6,485 nt of DNA from Ruminococcaceae bacterium UBA1865 (GTDB taxonomy: Bacteria > Bacillota > Clostridia > Oscillospirales > Acutalibacteraceae): the NCBI GenBank assembly GCA_002338255.1, contig DDHX01000047.1, positions 70,058-76,542 on the forward strand, given 5' to 3'. This document shows, piece by piece, positions 1 to 5,700 of the stretch. The position numbers and the translations under genes are program-made. The notes below the pieces were generated by a model. It was not told the origin of the DNA. It was given only the letters and a program-made list of their open reading frames with translations, and searched no databases. Each line of letters begins with the position of its first letter. Within the stretch, counting starts at the first letter, position 1.

Positions 1-972
1 CAGCATAGAATACATGAAAAGCTTTTGTCTGTTAGTTGTCTTATCAAATCCAGCTTTAAAGAATCCGGAATCCAACGCGGCTTCTAAATCCGGAATAGCT
101 GATCGAACAGATTTTATTCCAATCATATCATTCTCAATGTATTTCCAAGCTTGCGAAGCGAACTCCTGAATGAAATAAGGATAATTCTCCGTGATTTCAA
201 GAATTCTTTCCAGTGCTTCATCTGTGTATGACACGCCTTCATTTTCAGCTGGTTTAATTAAAGCGAGTTTCGCATCAGCATCTGAAAAAGGACCGATCTC
301 CCGAAAAATGAATAGACTTTCACAATAGGAGCAAATCCGCCCCAACATGCTTGTAATTTGCGGCAGGCCCGTCCCGATCAACATAAATGGCAAGCATTTT
401 TGTTTAACTAGGGAAAGTGCTGTAAGCAGTGCTCCCAATTGGTCTGGTTTTAGGTACTGAATCTCATCAATAAATAGGCAAATACTACTGTTTGTATCTC
501 TGGCTAAAGTTCCCATAGCGATAAACAGCTCTGATAAATCGTGTTCAAAATCTAATGTTTCAATCTTTGGATTCATCTTCACGGACAATGAGTTGTTGCT
601 GCTTGCACCATAGGTAAATTGAAAGGCCTTCAGAGTAGCTAATGCTTTGGCAGCGAGTTCTTGATCTTTTACAATTGGGTTCATACGAAGGATAAATTTC
701 TGAGCACAAAGAGATATCTGATTCTTGAAACTGCCATTTTCAGACAGTTCTATAAATTCAGATAACATTCCACTCTGTTCCGCAAGATCCCTGATAACAT
801 TCAGCAATACGGTTTTTCCTACGCCGCGAAGCCCGTAAAAGATCATGGATTTATGTGAGCGATTTTGTCGCAGTCCCATGAAGCACTCTTTTTCTTCATT
901 TATCAAAGCCTCACGCCCAGCAAAATAAGTTGGATACATCCCTGAATAGGGGGTGTATGGATTTAATCTCAT
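1..972 (-). CDS. AAA-type P-loop ATPase, partial (C-terminus outside window)
   Basis: The open frame runs from ATG (970-972) to the left edge without a stop, giving 324 residues. Seen: an N-terminal stretch NPYTPYSGMYPTYFAGRE; a Walker A motif GLRGVGKT at residues 47-54 (Lys53, Thr54); a hydrophobic Walker B strand ending ICLFIDEIQ with Asp169-Glu170; a sensor-1-like LIGTGLP; then YPYFIQEFASQAW and LDSGFFKAGFD near the edge. These match the Orc1/Cdc6-like 'ATP-binding protein' group of AAA ATPases common in Bacillota and Actinobacteria, usually about 390-400 residues, so some 60-80 residues (mostly the winged-helix end) are missing. The cellular role of this group is not settled; ATP-driven action on DNA or a partner protein is inference. 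A weak Shine-Dalgarno sequence AGAAGTG (978-984) sits 5 bases before the ATG, and a good promoter lies just upstream, so it is probably transcribed apart from the SOS operon. Confidence 0.9.
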   Translation of the reverse strand, partial: MRLNPYTPYSGMYPTYFAGREALINEEKECFMGLRQNRSHKSMIFYGLRGVGKTVLLNVIRDLAEQSGMLSEFIELSENGSFKNQISLCAQKFILRMNPIVKDQELAAKALATLKAFQFTYGASSNNSLSVKMNPKIETLDFEHDLSELFIAMGTLARDTNSSICLFIDEIQYLKPDQLGALLTALSLVKQKCLPFMLIGTGLPQITSMLGRICSYCESLFIFREIGPFSDADAKLALIKPAENEGVSYTDEALERILEITENYPYFIQEFASQAWKYIENDMIGIKSVRSAIPDLEAALDSGFFKAGFDKTTNRQKLFMYSML

Positions 973-1004
973 AAAATCACTTCTTTATCGTTTATGTGAA
1001 CTTA

Positions 1005-1033
1005 ACTATATTATTTTATTATCGAAACGTCAA
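1005..1033 (-). promoter_or_regulatory. Sigma-A-type promoter of the ATPase gene
   Basis: On the minus strand the -35 box TTGACG (1028-1033) is followed by a 17-base spacer and the -10 box TATAGT (1005-1010). Transcription would begin near 998, about 25 bases before the ATG at 972. Box match and spacing are close to the sigma-A consensus. No LexA box or clear operator palindrome is seen here, so constitutive expression is the simplest reading. Confidence 0.7.
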
Positions 1034-1268
1034 TTGTTTTAGATAACGAACAGATTGTATGCATTCGGACTATTTCGGGAAATCAATCTAACTTCATAGT
1101 GATAGCCTTTACGCTTCCGTTATCATAAAGGCCTCTTGTAGCCTGCCTGAGCGCATACGCCTTAAGTTTGGCAAACAGCCCGCATTGGATTATAAAGCGT
1201 TTGAGACTGATTCCGTGGCCTCTATTCCTGCCATTCTCCTAAAAGCGAATAATTATCACGTTAGCAAC
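1034..1268. other. Intergenic spacer with possible gene remnant
   Basis: No intact gene is visible between the SRAP gene's stop and the ATPase promoter. Two frames stay open. On the plus strand 1092-1268 reads LHSDSLYASV and continues into an antisense shadow of the SRAP gene. On the minus strand 1086-1238 gives 51 codons between two stops, ending in KAITMKLD. Neither has a ribosome binding site with a start codon. The plus-strand reading resembles the start of a Y-family polymerase (ILHSDCNSFYASV in the gene at 2118-3359), so a decayed duplicate is possible. A 7-base inverted repeat GCCTTTA/TAAAGGC (1105-1111 and 1126-1132) is present but has no T-run. No terminator was found after the SRAP gene. 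Confidence 0.3.
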
Positions 1269-1841
1269 TTATGCGAGTCGTTTTTCCAACAAAGGCCTTT
1301 TTCTATCCAGAATTTCAAATGCTTCATTTTGATTCATTATCCACTGGTCGACTTCGTTATTAGTAAGAACCAATGGCATGCGGTTGTGAACATCGGCCAT
1401 AGAACCGTCGGCATCCGTCGTTAGAATTACGAATCTCCGCTTTCCGTCAAAATCATTATACAATCCTGCCATATAAAGCGCTTGCGTATCTGGCAGATTA
1501 AACAGGTACTTTTCCTTTTCTCCGGTATGCGTCCACTCGTAAAAACCGGTTGATGGAATAACACAGCGTTTTGATGATAAGCAGCCGCGAAACATTGGTC
1601 TTTCCATTAGGGTTTCAGACCGCGCATTAATGATGACGCCTTTTGACTTAAAATTTGGGAACCCCCAGGTAAACAGCTCAGGCGTAATCTTATTCTGTTG
1701 TTCAATTAAAACCGGCGCTTTATCTGTTGGAAAGATTTCTCCGGTTTTAAGCTCTCCATTGACTTTTCGTTGTACCTCGTCAATGATATCTCGAATATCC
1801 CGTTGCTCTGTATCGCTGAATATAGTATATCGACCACACAT
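1269..1841 (-). CDS. SRAP/HMCES-family abasic-site DNA-protein crosslinking protein (YedK type)
   Basis: A 190-residue protein of the SOS response-associated peptidase (SRAP) family, normal family length. Members bind single-stranded DNA and form a thiazolidine crosslink between the N-terminal Cys, exposed after Met removal, and the ring-opened abasic sugar; this protects the lesion from error-prone repair. Seen: MCGRYT at the N-terminus (Cys2), WGF at 59-61, INARSET with Asn72, IPSTGFYEW with Glu102, and ADVHNRMP with His152. These correspond to the family's Cys, Asn, Glu and His active-site residues, so the protein looks active. Start choice: ATG at 1839-1841 with GGGGTG (1848-1853) 6 bases upstream. 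A GTG three codons earlier would leave Cys internal and block the chemistry. It is the third gene of the LexA-controlled operon, beginning 5 bases after the preceding stop. Confidence 0.95.
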   Translation of the reverse strand: MCGRYTIFSDTEQRDIRDIIDEVQRKVNGELKTGEIFPTDKAPVLIEQQNKITPELFTWGFPNFKSKGVIINARSETLMERPMFRGCLSSKRCVIPSTGFYEWTHTGEKEKYLFNLPDTQALYMAGLYNDFDGKRRFVILTTDADGSMADVHNRMPLVLTNNEVDQWIMNQNEAFEILDRKRPLLEKRLA

Positions 1842-1846
1842 ATCAA

Positions 1847-2104
1847 TCACCCCACATTAATGTTATCACCTTTTGCTTCTACAAACCATCTGTTTTCTTC
1901 CAGCCATAAATATTTTTCATGCCCCTGAATTCGGCACAGATAACGTATTCCAGCTCCACCAGCTTTGAGGGATGCAGCTGGCCTTACGTCAATCACTTTA
2001 TCAACCTCATACAATTCGCCTTCTGCCCAACGGATAGCAAGAGGCATGATCACGCCATCAGGCATACAGCGAACTATCATTTCAACATATCTCTTATAAG
2101 CCAC
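1847..2104 (-). CDS. Unrecognised 85-residue protein of the SOS operon
   Basis: Begins at GTG (2102-2104) behind a very strong Shine-Dalgarno sequence GAGGGGG (2113-2119), 8 bases upstream and overlapping the polymerase stop codon. It ends with TGA at 1847-1849. I cannot assign a characterised family. Seen: no signal peptide, no membrane segment, and only two cysteines. Alternating hydrophobic segments suggest a small beta-rich fold: VEMIVRCMPDGVIMPLAIRW, then LYEVDKVIDV (31-40), RPAASLKAGGAGIRYLCRI (41-59) and YLWLEENRWFVEA (65-77). The pattern 'RW..G..YEVD.V.DV' followed by a terminal 'W.VEA' recalls small proteins encoded beside Y-family or ImuB-like polymerases (DUF6504 type), but that similarity is from memory and untested. 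Its tight position between a translesion polymerase and an SRAP protein points to a role in lesion bypass, for example binding the polymerase, DNA or clamp; this is inference. It does not resemble YolD. Confidence 0.85.
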   Translation of the reverse strand: MAYKRYVEMIVRCMPDGVIMPLAIRWAEGELYEVDKVIDVRPAASLKAGGAGIRYLCRIQGHEKYLWLEENRWFVEAKGDNINVG

Positions 2105-2117
2105 AATTATAGCCCCC

Positions 2118-3359
2118 TCAAAAATATCCGACAGGATGGATGGTGTGGTTCTTCTTTGGATCGAACCCAGACAGCTGCTGATCTGTCAATAACACGGCTG
2201 GCTGCACACAGTAAGTTCCAAACCGATTTTTAAGCCAATCGACAGTACTGTCGAGATGTTCTTTTTTTTCTCTGCCTTTTTCATCTGAAAAAAGATCGGT
2301 CTGTATTGCGATTGCGTCACCGACAAGATCGGTCACACTGATCCCAATGCTGCGGATCGGCTTATTCCAATGATAATTTTGAGTAAATATCGCGAAAGCC
2401 TGCGCCGCTATCTCACAAGTAATATTCGTATATTGCTTTAACGTACATTGACGGGTAAATGATGACAACTGATTATCTCTTACACTAATACATATTGTTC
2501 GTGCCTTAAAACCCTGCTCCCGAAGTCGCCGCGTAACACTGTCTGCCAATACGTACAGAATGATTTTAACATCCCCGTTGTTTTCTAAATCGCGTGGAGT
2601 AGTTGTGGAATTTCCAATGGATTTTATTGTCGGTTGATTGTCAAATTTGCTAACCGGTGTAGTGTCTAGGCCATTGGAAAAGCAGTAGAGAACATCACCC
2701 CATTTGCCAAAAAAGGAATGCAGTACTTCGTTCGAAGTTCCTGCTAAATCACCAATGGTATGAATCCCTAATGATGTGAGCTTTTTCTCTGTAGCCCGCC
2801 CAACATAAAGTAAGTCACTTGCAGGAAGCGGCCAAGCAATTTGTTTATAGTTATCTTTTGCTATTACAGTAATAGCATTTGGCTTTTTATAATCACTGCC
2901 AAGCTTTGCGAAGATCTTATTAAAACTTACCCCAATACTGACGGTAATTCCTAACTCGAATTTAATACGGTTGCTAATTTCTTTTGCGATGGTCAATCCA
3001 TCGCCCTGAATTCCCGTATTGCCGGTTACATCAAGCCAGCATTCATCAAGGCCGAATGGCTCCACCTGATCGGTGTAGTCGAGATATATCTTTCGGGCCA
3101 TTTTTGAGAAGCGCATGTAAAGAGGGAAATTGGGTGGCACAATAACTAAATCAGGACATTTTTGTTTTGCCTGCCAGAGAGCTTCGCCCGTTTTGATGTT
3201 ATACTTTTTGGCGATTTGATTTTTGGTCAGAATGATGCCGTGACGTGCTTCCACATCGCCGCCGACGGCAACCGGCTTATCTCGTATTTCTGGATGATAA
3301 AGACACTCAACGCTGGCGTAAAACGAATTGCAGTCGCTATGCAAGATCACACGTTCCAA
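2118..3359 (-). CDS. Y-family DNA polymerase (Pol IV/DinB-like translesion polymerase)
   Basis: A complete 413-residue Y-family polymerase that would copy past damaged template bases. Seen: HSDCNSFYASVE with catalytic Asp9 and a likely steric-gate Tyr14; PFGLDECWLDVT with the metal-binding pair Asp105-Glu106; SIGVSFNKIFAKLGSDYKKP (141-160) in the palm/fingers; a helix-hairpin-helix type thumb around VGRATEKKLTSLGIHTIGDL (186-205); a little finger from KSIGNSTTT (246-254); and QTDLF (353-357), which fits the beta-clamp-binding pattern Q-x-x-L-F. Length and motifs are normal for the DinB branch. Start choice: TTG at 3357-3359 has GAGGTG (3366-3371) 6 bases upstream, giving MERVILHSD. The GTG at 3366-3368 lies inside that Shine-Dalgarno sequence and is an unlikely start. 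It is the first gene of the operon, under a promoter with a LexA box. I leave the symbol blank because dinB, yqjH/yqjW and uvrX types cannot be separated safely by eye. Confidence 0.96.
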   Translation of the reverse strand: MERVILHSDCNSFYASVECLYHPEIRDKPVAVGGDVEARHGIILTKNQIAKKYNIKTGEALWQAKQKCPDLVIVPPNFPLYMRFSKMARKIYLDYTDQVEPFGLDECWLDVTGNTGIQGDGLTIAKEISNRIKFELGITVSIGVSFNKIFAKLGSDYKKPNAITVIAKDNYKQIAWPLPASDLLYVGRATEKKLTSLGIHTIGDLAGTSNEVLHSFFGKWGDVLYCFSNGLDTTPVSKFDNQPTIKSIGNSTTTPRDLENNGDVKIILYVLADSVTRRLREQGFKARTICISVRDNQLSSFTRQCTLKQYTNITCEIAAQAFAIFTQNYHWNKPIRSIGISVTDLVGDAIAIQTDLFSDEKGREKKEHLDSTVDWLKNRFGTYCVQPAVLLTDQQLSGFDPKKNHTIHPVGYF

Positions 3360-3376
3360 TTTATTCACCTCGGTTT

Positions 3377-3390
3377 AGAACATTTGTTCT
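3377..3390. promoter_or_regulatory. LexA/DinR operator (SOS box)
   Basis: AGAACATTTGTTCT has perfect 6-base arms (AGAACA/TGTTCT) around a 2-base centre. Its core GAAC-N4-GTTC matches the Gram-positive LexA (DinR) consensus CGAACRNRYGTTYC except at the flanks. It begins 3 bases after the -10 box and covers the expected transcription start, so LexA binding would block the promoter until DNA damage. Confidence 0.92.
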
Positions 3391-3393
3391 ATT

Positions 3394-3422
3394 ATTATAT
3401 CCGCGTTTCTCGAAATAGTCAA
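3394..3422 (-). promoter_or_regulatory. Sigma-A promoter of the SOS operon
   Basis: Minus strand: -35 box TTGACT (3417-3422), 17-base spacer, -10 box TATAAT (3394-3399). Five of six and six of six bases match consensus. The predicted start near 3387 lies within the LexA box, leaving a leader of roughly 28 bases before the TTG start. Such a strong promoter fits a tightly repressed, damage-induced operon. Confidence 0.88.
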
Positions 3423-3468
3423 CGGTAATATAAGGCATAGAGTTCAATGCTATACAGGTGCACAAATA

Positions 3469-3508
3469 AAAGCAGACTATCATTCTGGTCAAGGTGATAA
3501 TCTGCTTT
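3469..3508 (-). terminator. Factor-independent terminator upstream of the SOS operon
   Basis: A 14-base inverted repeat (3469-3482 and 3495-3508) with one C/A mismatch and a 12-base loop: AAAGCAGA pairs with TCTGCTTT, and TATCA with TGATA. Read on the minus strand the stem is followed by TTTTATTT, giving a typical U-rich tail. It would stop transcripts coming from the regulator gene or spacer and insulate the LexA-controlled promoter about 47 bases further on. On the plus strand the following GGTTTATGTT is a weaker tail, so bidirectional action is possible but less likely. Confidence 0.65.
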
Positions 3509-3582
3509 GGTTTATGTTGTAGTTTACGCTACATTTTTCCGTACATGATTGTGATTATTGAATTTACAAAAAGTTTCTACGA

Positions 3583-3624
3583 TTGCGGCCGGCGAAGCAA
3601 ATTACGCCGCAGCATCCTTGCTTC
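3583..3624. repeat. Interleaved inverted repeats (possible pseudoknot)
   Basis: TGCGGC (3584-3589) is complementary to GCCGCA (3606-3611), extendable by one G-U pair at 3583/3612. GAAGCAA (3594-3600) is complementary to TTGCTTC (3618-3624). The pairs cross, as in an H-type pseudoknot, with connecting segments of about 4, 5 and 6 bases. A competing CGGCG/CGCCG pairing (3590-3594, 3605-3609) also exists. The GC-rich patch stands out in AT-rich surroundings. An imperfect direct repeat beginning ACAAAAA (3566-3585 and 3627-3646, about 15 of 20 positions equal) flanks it. The function is unknown. Confidence 0.35.
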
Positions 3625-3709
3625 AAACAAAAAAGTTCGCGGATTGGTTCTAAAACCAAATTAAATATCATGGAAGAATCCATATAAATCACTCTCTTTT
3701 TTTAAGGGG

Positions 3710-3980
3710 GTGTTTTATATAGATAAAACAATCAAAACTCCCATTATTGCTGGTTTTCTAACTGGTAATGCCGCTGAATGGGGAATGTGTGGACGGCTAT
3801 TTCCCTCTCAATATATCCGGAATGTCGTTTCCTCAGTAATGGATTTTATGAAAGGAAGTTGATTATGCCGAGAGTTATACAGCATTAAAAAGAGTTTTGT
3901 ATTTTGTATGCATCTATAAAGGCGTGCATAATCAGCAAATGGATTTCTACACTTATTACGTGAACCAAATCTTTGCTTTT
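3710..3980 (+). pseudogene. Probable frameshifted remnant of an unrecognised small gene
   Basis: After a purine-rich AAGGGGG (3704-3710), the plus-strand frame from GTG 3710 gives 50 codons, with protein-like text such as TPIIAGFLTGNAAEWGM and YIRNVVSSVMDFMKGS, then TGA at 3860-3862. Shifting frame at AAAGGAAG (3851-3858) continues the reading as MDFMK-EVDYAESYTALKRVLYFV without a stop for many codons, until it runs antisense into the regulator gene. This looks like one coding sequence broken by a single-base indel. The GTG lies inside the Shine-Dalgarno-like run and is a poor start, and an 8-base hairpin (3711-3730) sits where a start would be expected. A second start, ATG 3865 behind AAAGGAAG, gives only 7 codons. 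I do not recognise the protein. Chance open frames remain possible. Confidence 0.3.
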
Positions 3981-4086
3981 TCTTGTTATTGTTGTTGTAT
4001 AAATGAAGAGGAACGATCTAGAATGCAAAGCGTTCAGACAGTCCCATTTCAGATGGGTCATTTTGCCATTTTCCGCACTTCGCCTT

Positions 4087-5700
4087 TCAGTGTAGAACCA
4101 TATTTTTTTGTATAAATTCAGTCGGTGTCATATTATAGAATTTCTTAAAGACCGAATTAAAATGCTTAACGTTTACAAATCCGACCTGAATTGCCAAAGT
4201 GTATATCTTTTCGCCTGGGTTTGCTCTCATAAGAATCGTAACCTGTTCCATACGAACGCGGGTAATAAATTTAGAATAGGGCTCTCCAATCTCCTTATGA
4301 AAAAGATCACTCAGGTAACTGGATGAAACACCTATTTTTTCTGCAACGAGGGTAAGACTGATAGGCTCGCTGTAATGTGAATAAATATATTCCTTCGCCT
4401 CATCTACTATTTGGCTGTTCTCTTCCTGATTTCTAAAGCTATTATCCATATTCAGAGATAGGATAGCCTTATGAGACATATCAATAATGCTTTTTTCTGA
4501 CAGATTTGATAAATCGGCATTTATCAAAGAACTAAGCTGTTGAAATGCCTTTTCCAACTGCTCTTCTTTCATTTTACTTTTTTGAGTAATGCTGTTTAGC
4601 AAGTGAATTAGCAACCGAACAGAAGTTAGCTGATCTTTTCGCTCAGAAAGAATCCCAAAGAAGTTTGATAAATCGGCGCGCATTTTGGATCCATTACCGG
4701 AGATAAAGTCTGAATAGATCGAAGATATCTGCGTGCTTATCCCGTTAATAAAATTCTTCTGGCTAATGGAACTGACCGGTGAGACCGGTAAATTTTCTTC
4801 GATGAAGGAAAGTACAAGAGATTCCGCAGCCACCTGATATGATTTTTGAAGGCATAAAAAGTCTTCAACAACAGTACCATAGGCTCCTCGAGGTTTAACC
4901 TGAAATTCCTTCTCAAAAAGACAGACTATTTCGTTGTAGATAGAGCGGACAGACTGTTCAACTGAATTTTTGCTTTTTCCGCATATCAATAATGCGGTAT
5001 TGTTGAACTCACAATAACAAACCGTAATATTAGGATTACATTCAAATATCTCTGAACACCTCTGATTGAGCCGCATCTGTTCTGAAAGAATTTTCTGATA
5101 ATCGCTCCCATGCATCAGAAGATAAGCGCTGTCGATGCTCAATACCATAATGCAGGCATTGCTCTCCATGATAGAGATATGCCGGTTATAGATTGCGGTA
5201 TACAGAGATTTAACATCTGCCCCATTCGCTTGAATAATCGCATTCAGAAAAGCCGATTTTAACTCTGCGTCGGTCAAGGAAGCGATTTTACCGATAATCT
5301 GATCTGAAAATAATTTTGATTCTTTTTCATCCATTGCTGCTGCGGATTTTTTCAAAGTTTCAGCTATGTTTTCATCACTTAATGGTTTCAGCAGATAATC
5401 CGACACACCGCAACGGATGGCCCTGCGGGCATATTCAAAATCATCGAATCCGGAAATAATTACTACCTGCGTCTGCGGATATATTTCATATACAAATTTA
5501 GCAAGCTCCAGTCCATCCATCTCCGGCATTTTTATGTCAGTGATAATTAGGTCAAACTTTTGCCTCTGCAACAAATTAACCGCCTGCAATCCGTCTGAAG
5601 CGAGGCCGGTTACACACCACTTTGGAGCAATACGGCTTATGTTTCCACCCAAATATTTCAACATCAGGGGTTCATCATCTACAATCATCACTGTGTACAT
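4087..5700 (-). CDS. YesN-type response regulator with AraC-family DNA-binding domain
   Basis: A complete 537-residue cytoplasmic transcription regulator. Seen: an N-terminal receiver domain (about 1-120) with the acidic pair Asp8-Asp9, phospho-acceptor Asp55 in LIITDIKMPEMDG, Ser83 in VVIISGFDDFEYA and Lys105 in DYLLKPL. Then comes a long middle region (about 125-430) with no motif I can name. The C-terminal AraC-type double helix-turn-helix starts near 432: first helix pair around LTLVAEKIGVSSSYLSDLF, second around KHFNSVFKKFYNMTPTEF. Length and order are those of YesN-like regulators, which commonly control sugar uptake and carbohydrate-use operons; no target gene lies in the window. ATG 5698-5700 has AAGGAG about 9 bases upstream, inside the kinase gene, and the first 26 bases overlap that gene. 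This implies co-transcription and probable translational coupling. No clear terminator directly follows the stop. Confidence 0.95.
   Translation of the reverse strand: MYTVMIVDDEPLMLKYLGGNISRIAPKWCVTGLASDGLQAVNLLQRQKFDLIITDIKMPEMDGLELAKFVYEIYPQTQVVIISGFDDFEYARRAIRCGVSDYLLKPLSDENIAETLKKSAAAMDEKESKLFSDQIIGKIASLTDAELKSAFLNAIIQANGADVKSLYTAIYNRHISIMESNACIMVLSIDSAYLLMHGSDYQKILSEQMRLNQRCSEIFECNPNITVCYCEFNNTALLICGKSKNSVEQSVRSIYNEIVCLFEKEFQVKPRGAYGTVVEDFLCLQKSYQVAAESLVLSFIEENLPVSPVSSISQKNFINGISTQISSIYSDFISGNGSKMRADLSNFFGILSERKDQLTSVRLLIHLLNSITQKSKMKEEQLEKAFQQLSSLINADLSNLSEKSIIDMSHKAILSLNMDNSFRNQEENSQIVDEAKEYIYSHYSEPISLTLVAEKIGVSSSYLSDLFHKEIGEPYSKFITRVRMEQVTILMRANPGEKIYTLAIQVGFVNVKHFNSVFKKFYNMTPTEFIQKNMVLH

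Larger units (their letters stand above)
3423..4086. other. Long spacer between the two-component genes and the SOS operon
   Basis: About 660 bases with no convincing intact gene. Besides the terminator, structured repeat and gene remnant listed separately, it contains three mutually overlapping short open frames at 3545-3683. These are 39 codons on the plus strand from ATG 3545, 31 codons on the plus strand ending FADWF at 3653, and 39 codons on the minus strand from ATG 3681-3683 to TAA 3564. None has all of start, ribosome binding site and promoter. Inverted repeats are also seen: TTGGTT/AACCAA (3644-3649, 3654-3659), TGTTTTAT/ATAAAACA (3711-3718, 3723-3730) and CCCAT/ATGGG (4043-4047, 4053-4057). 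The last is the only hairpin near the regulator's end and has no T-run in the minus direction. A minimal TGTAG/CTACA hairpin with TTTTT (3518-3538, plus strand) is too short to call. Confidence 0.5.

Noticed and set aside
1047..1060. CGAACAGATTGTAT as a second LexA box
   Set aside because: Only the left half-site matches; the right arm lacks GTTC, and it lies upstream of the ATPase promoter's -35 box.
1185..1424. Plus-strand 79-codon open frame
   Set aside because: Half is antisense to the SRAP gene and there is no ribosome binding site; only the 1092-1268 part is discussed, as a possible remnant.
3518..3538. TGTAG/CTACA hairpin followed by TTTTT as a plus-strand terminator
   Set aside because: The stem is 5 bases with few G-C pairs and there is no supported plus-strand gene upstream.
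3684..3760. Promoter for the 39-codon minus-strand frame using TATATA
   Set aside because: No acceptable -35 box lies 16-18 bases upstream; TTGATT is only 8 bases away.
3865..3888. Seven-codon peptide after a good AAAGGAAG site
   Set aside because: Too short to support as a gene and better explained as part of the frameshifted remnant.
4041..4059. CCCAT/ATGGG hairpin as terminator of the regulator gene
   Set aside because: The stem is only 5 bases and no T-run follows in the minus direction; the plus-strand CATTTTGCC tail serves no known gene.
3897..4115. Plus-strand 72-codon open frame as an intact gene
   Set aside because: It starts at TTG without a ribosome binding site, has a low-complexity SCYCCC segment and overlaps the regulator's 3' end; treated only as the tail of a possible relic.
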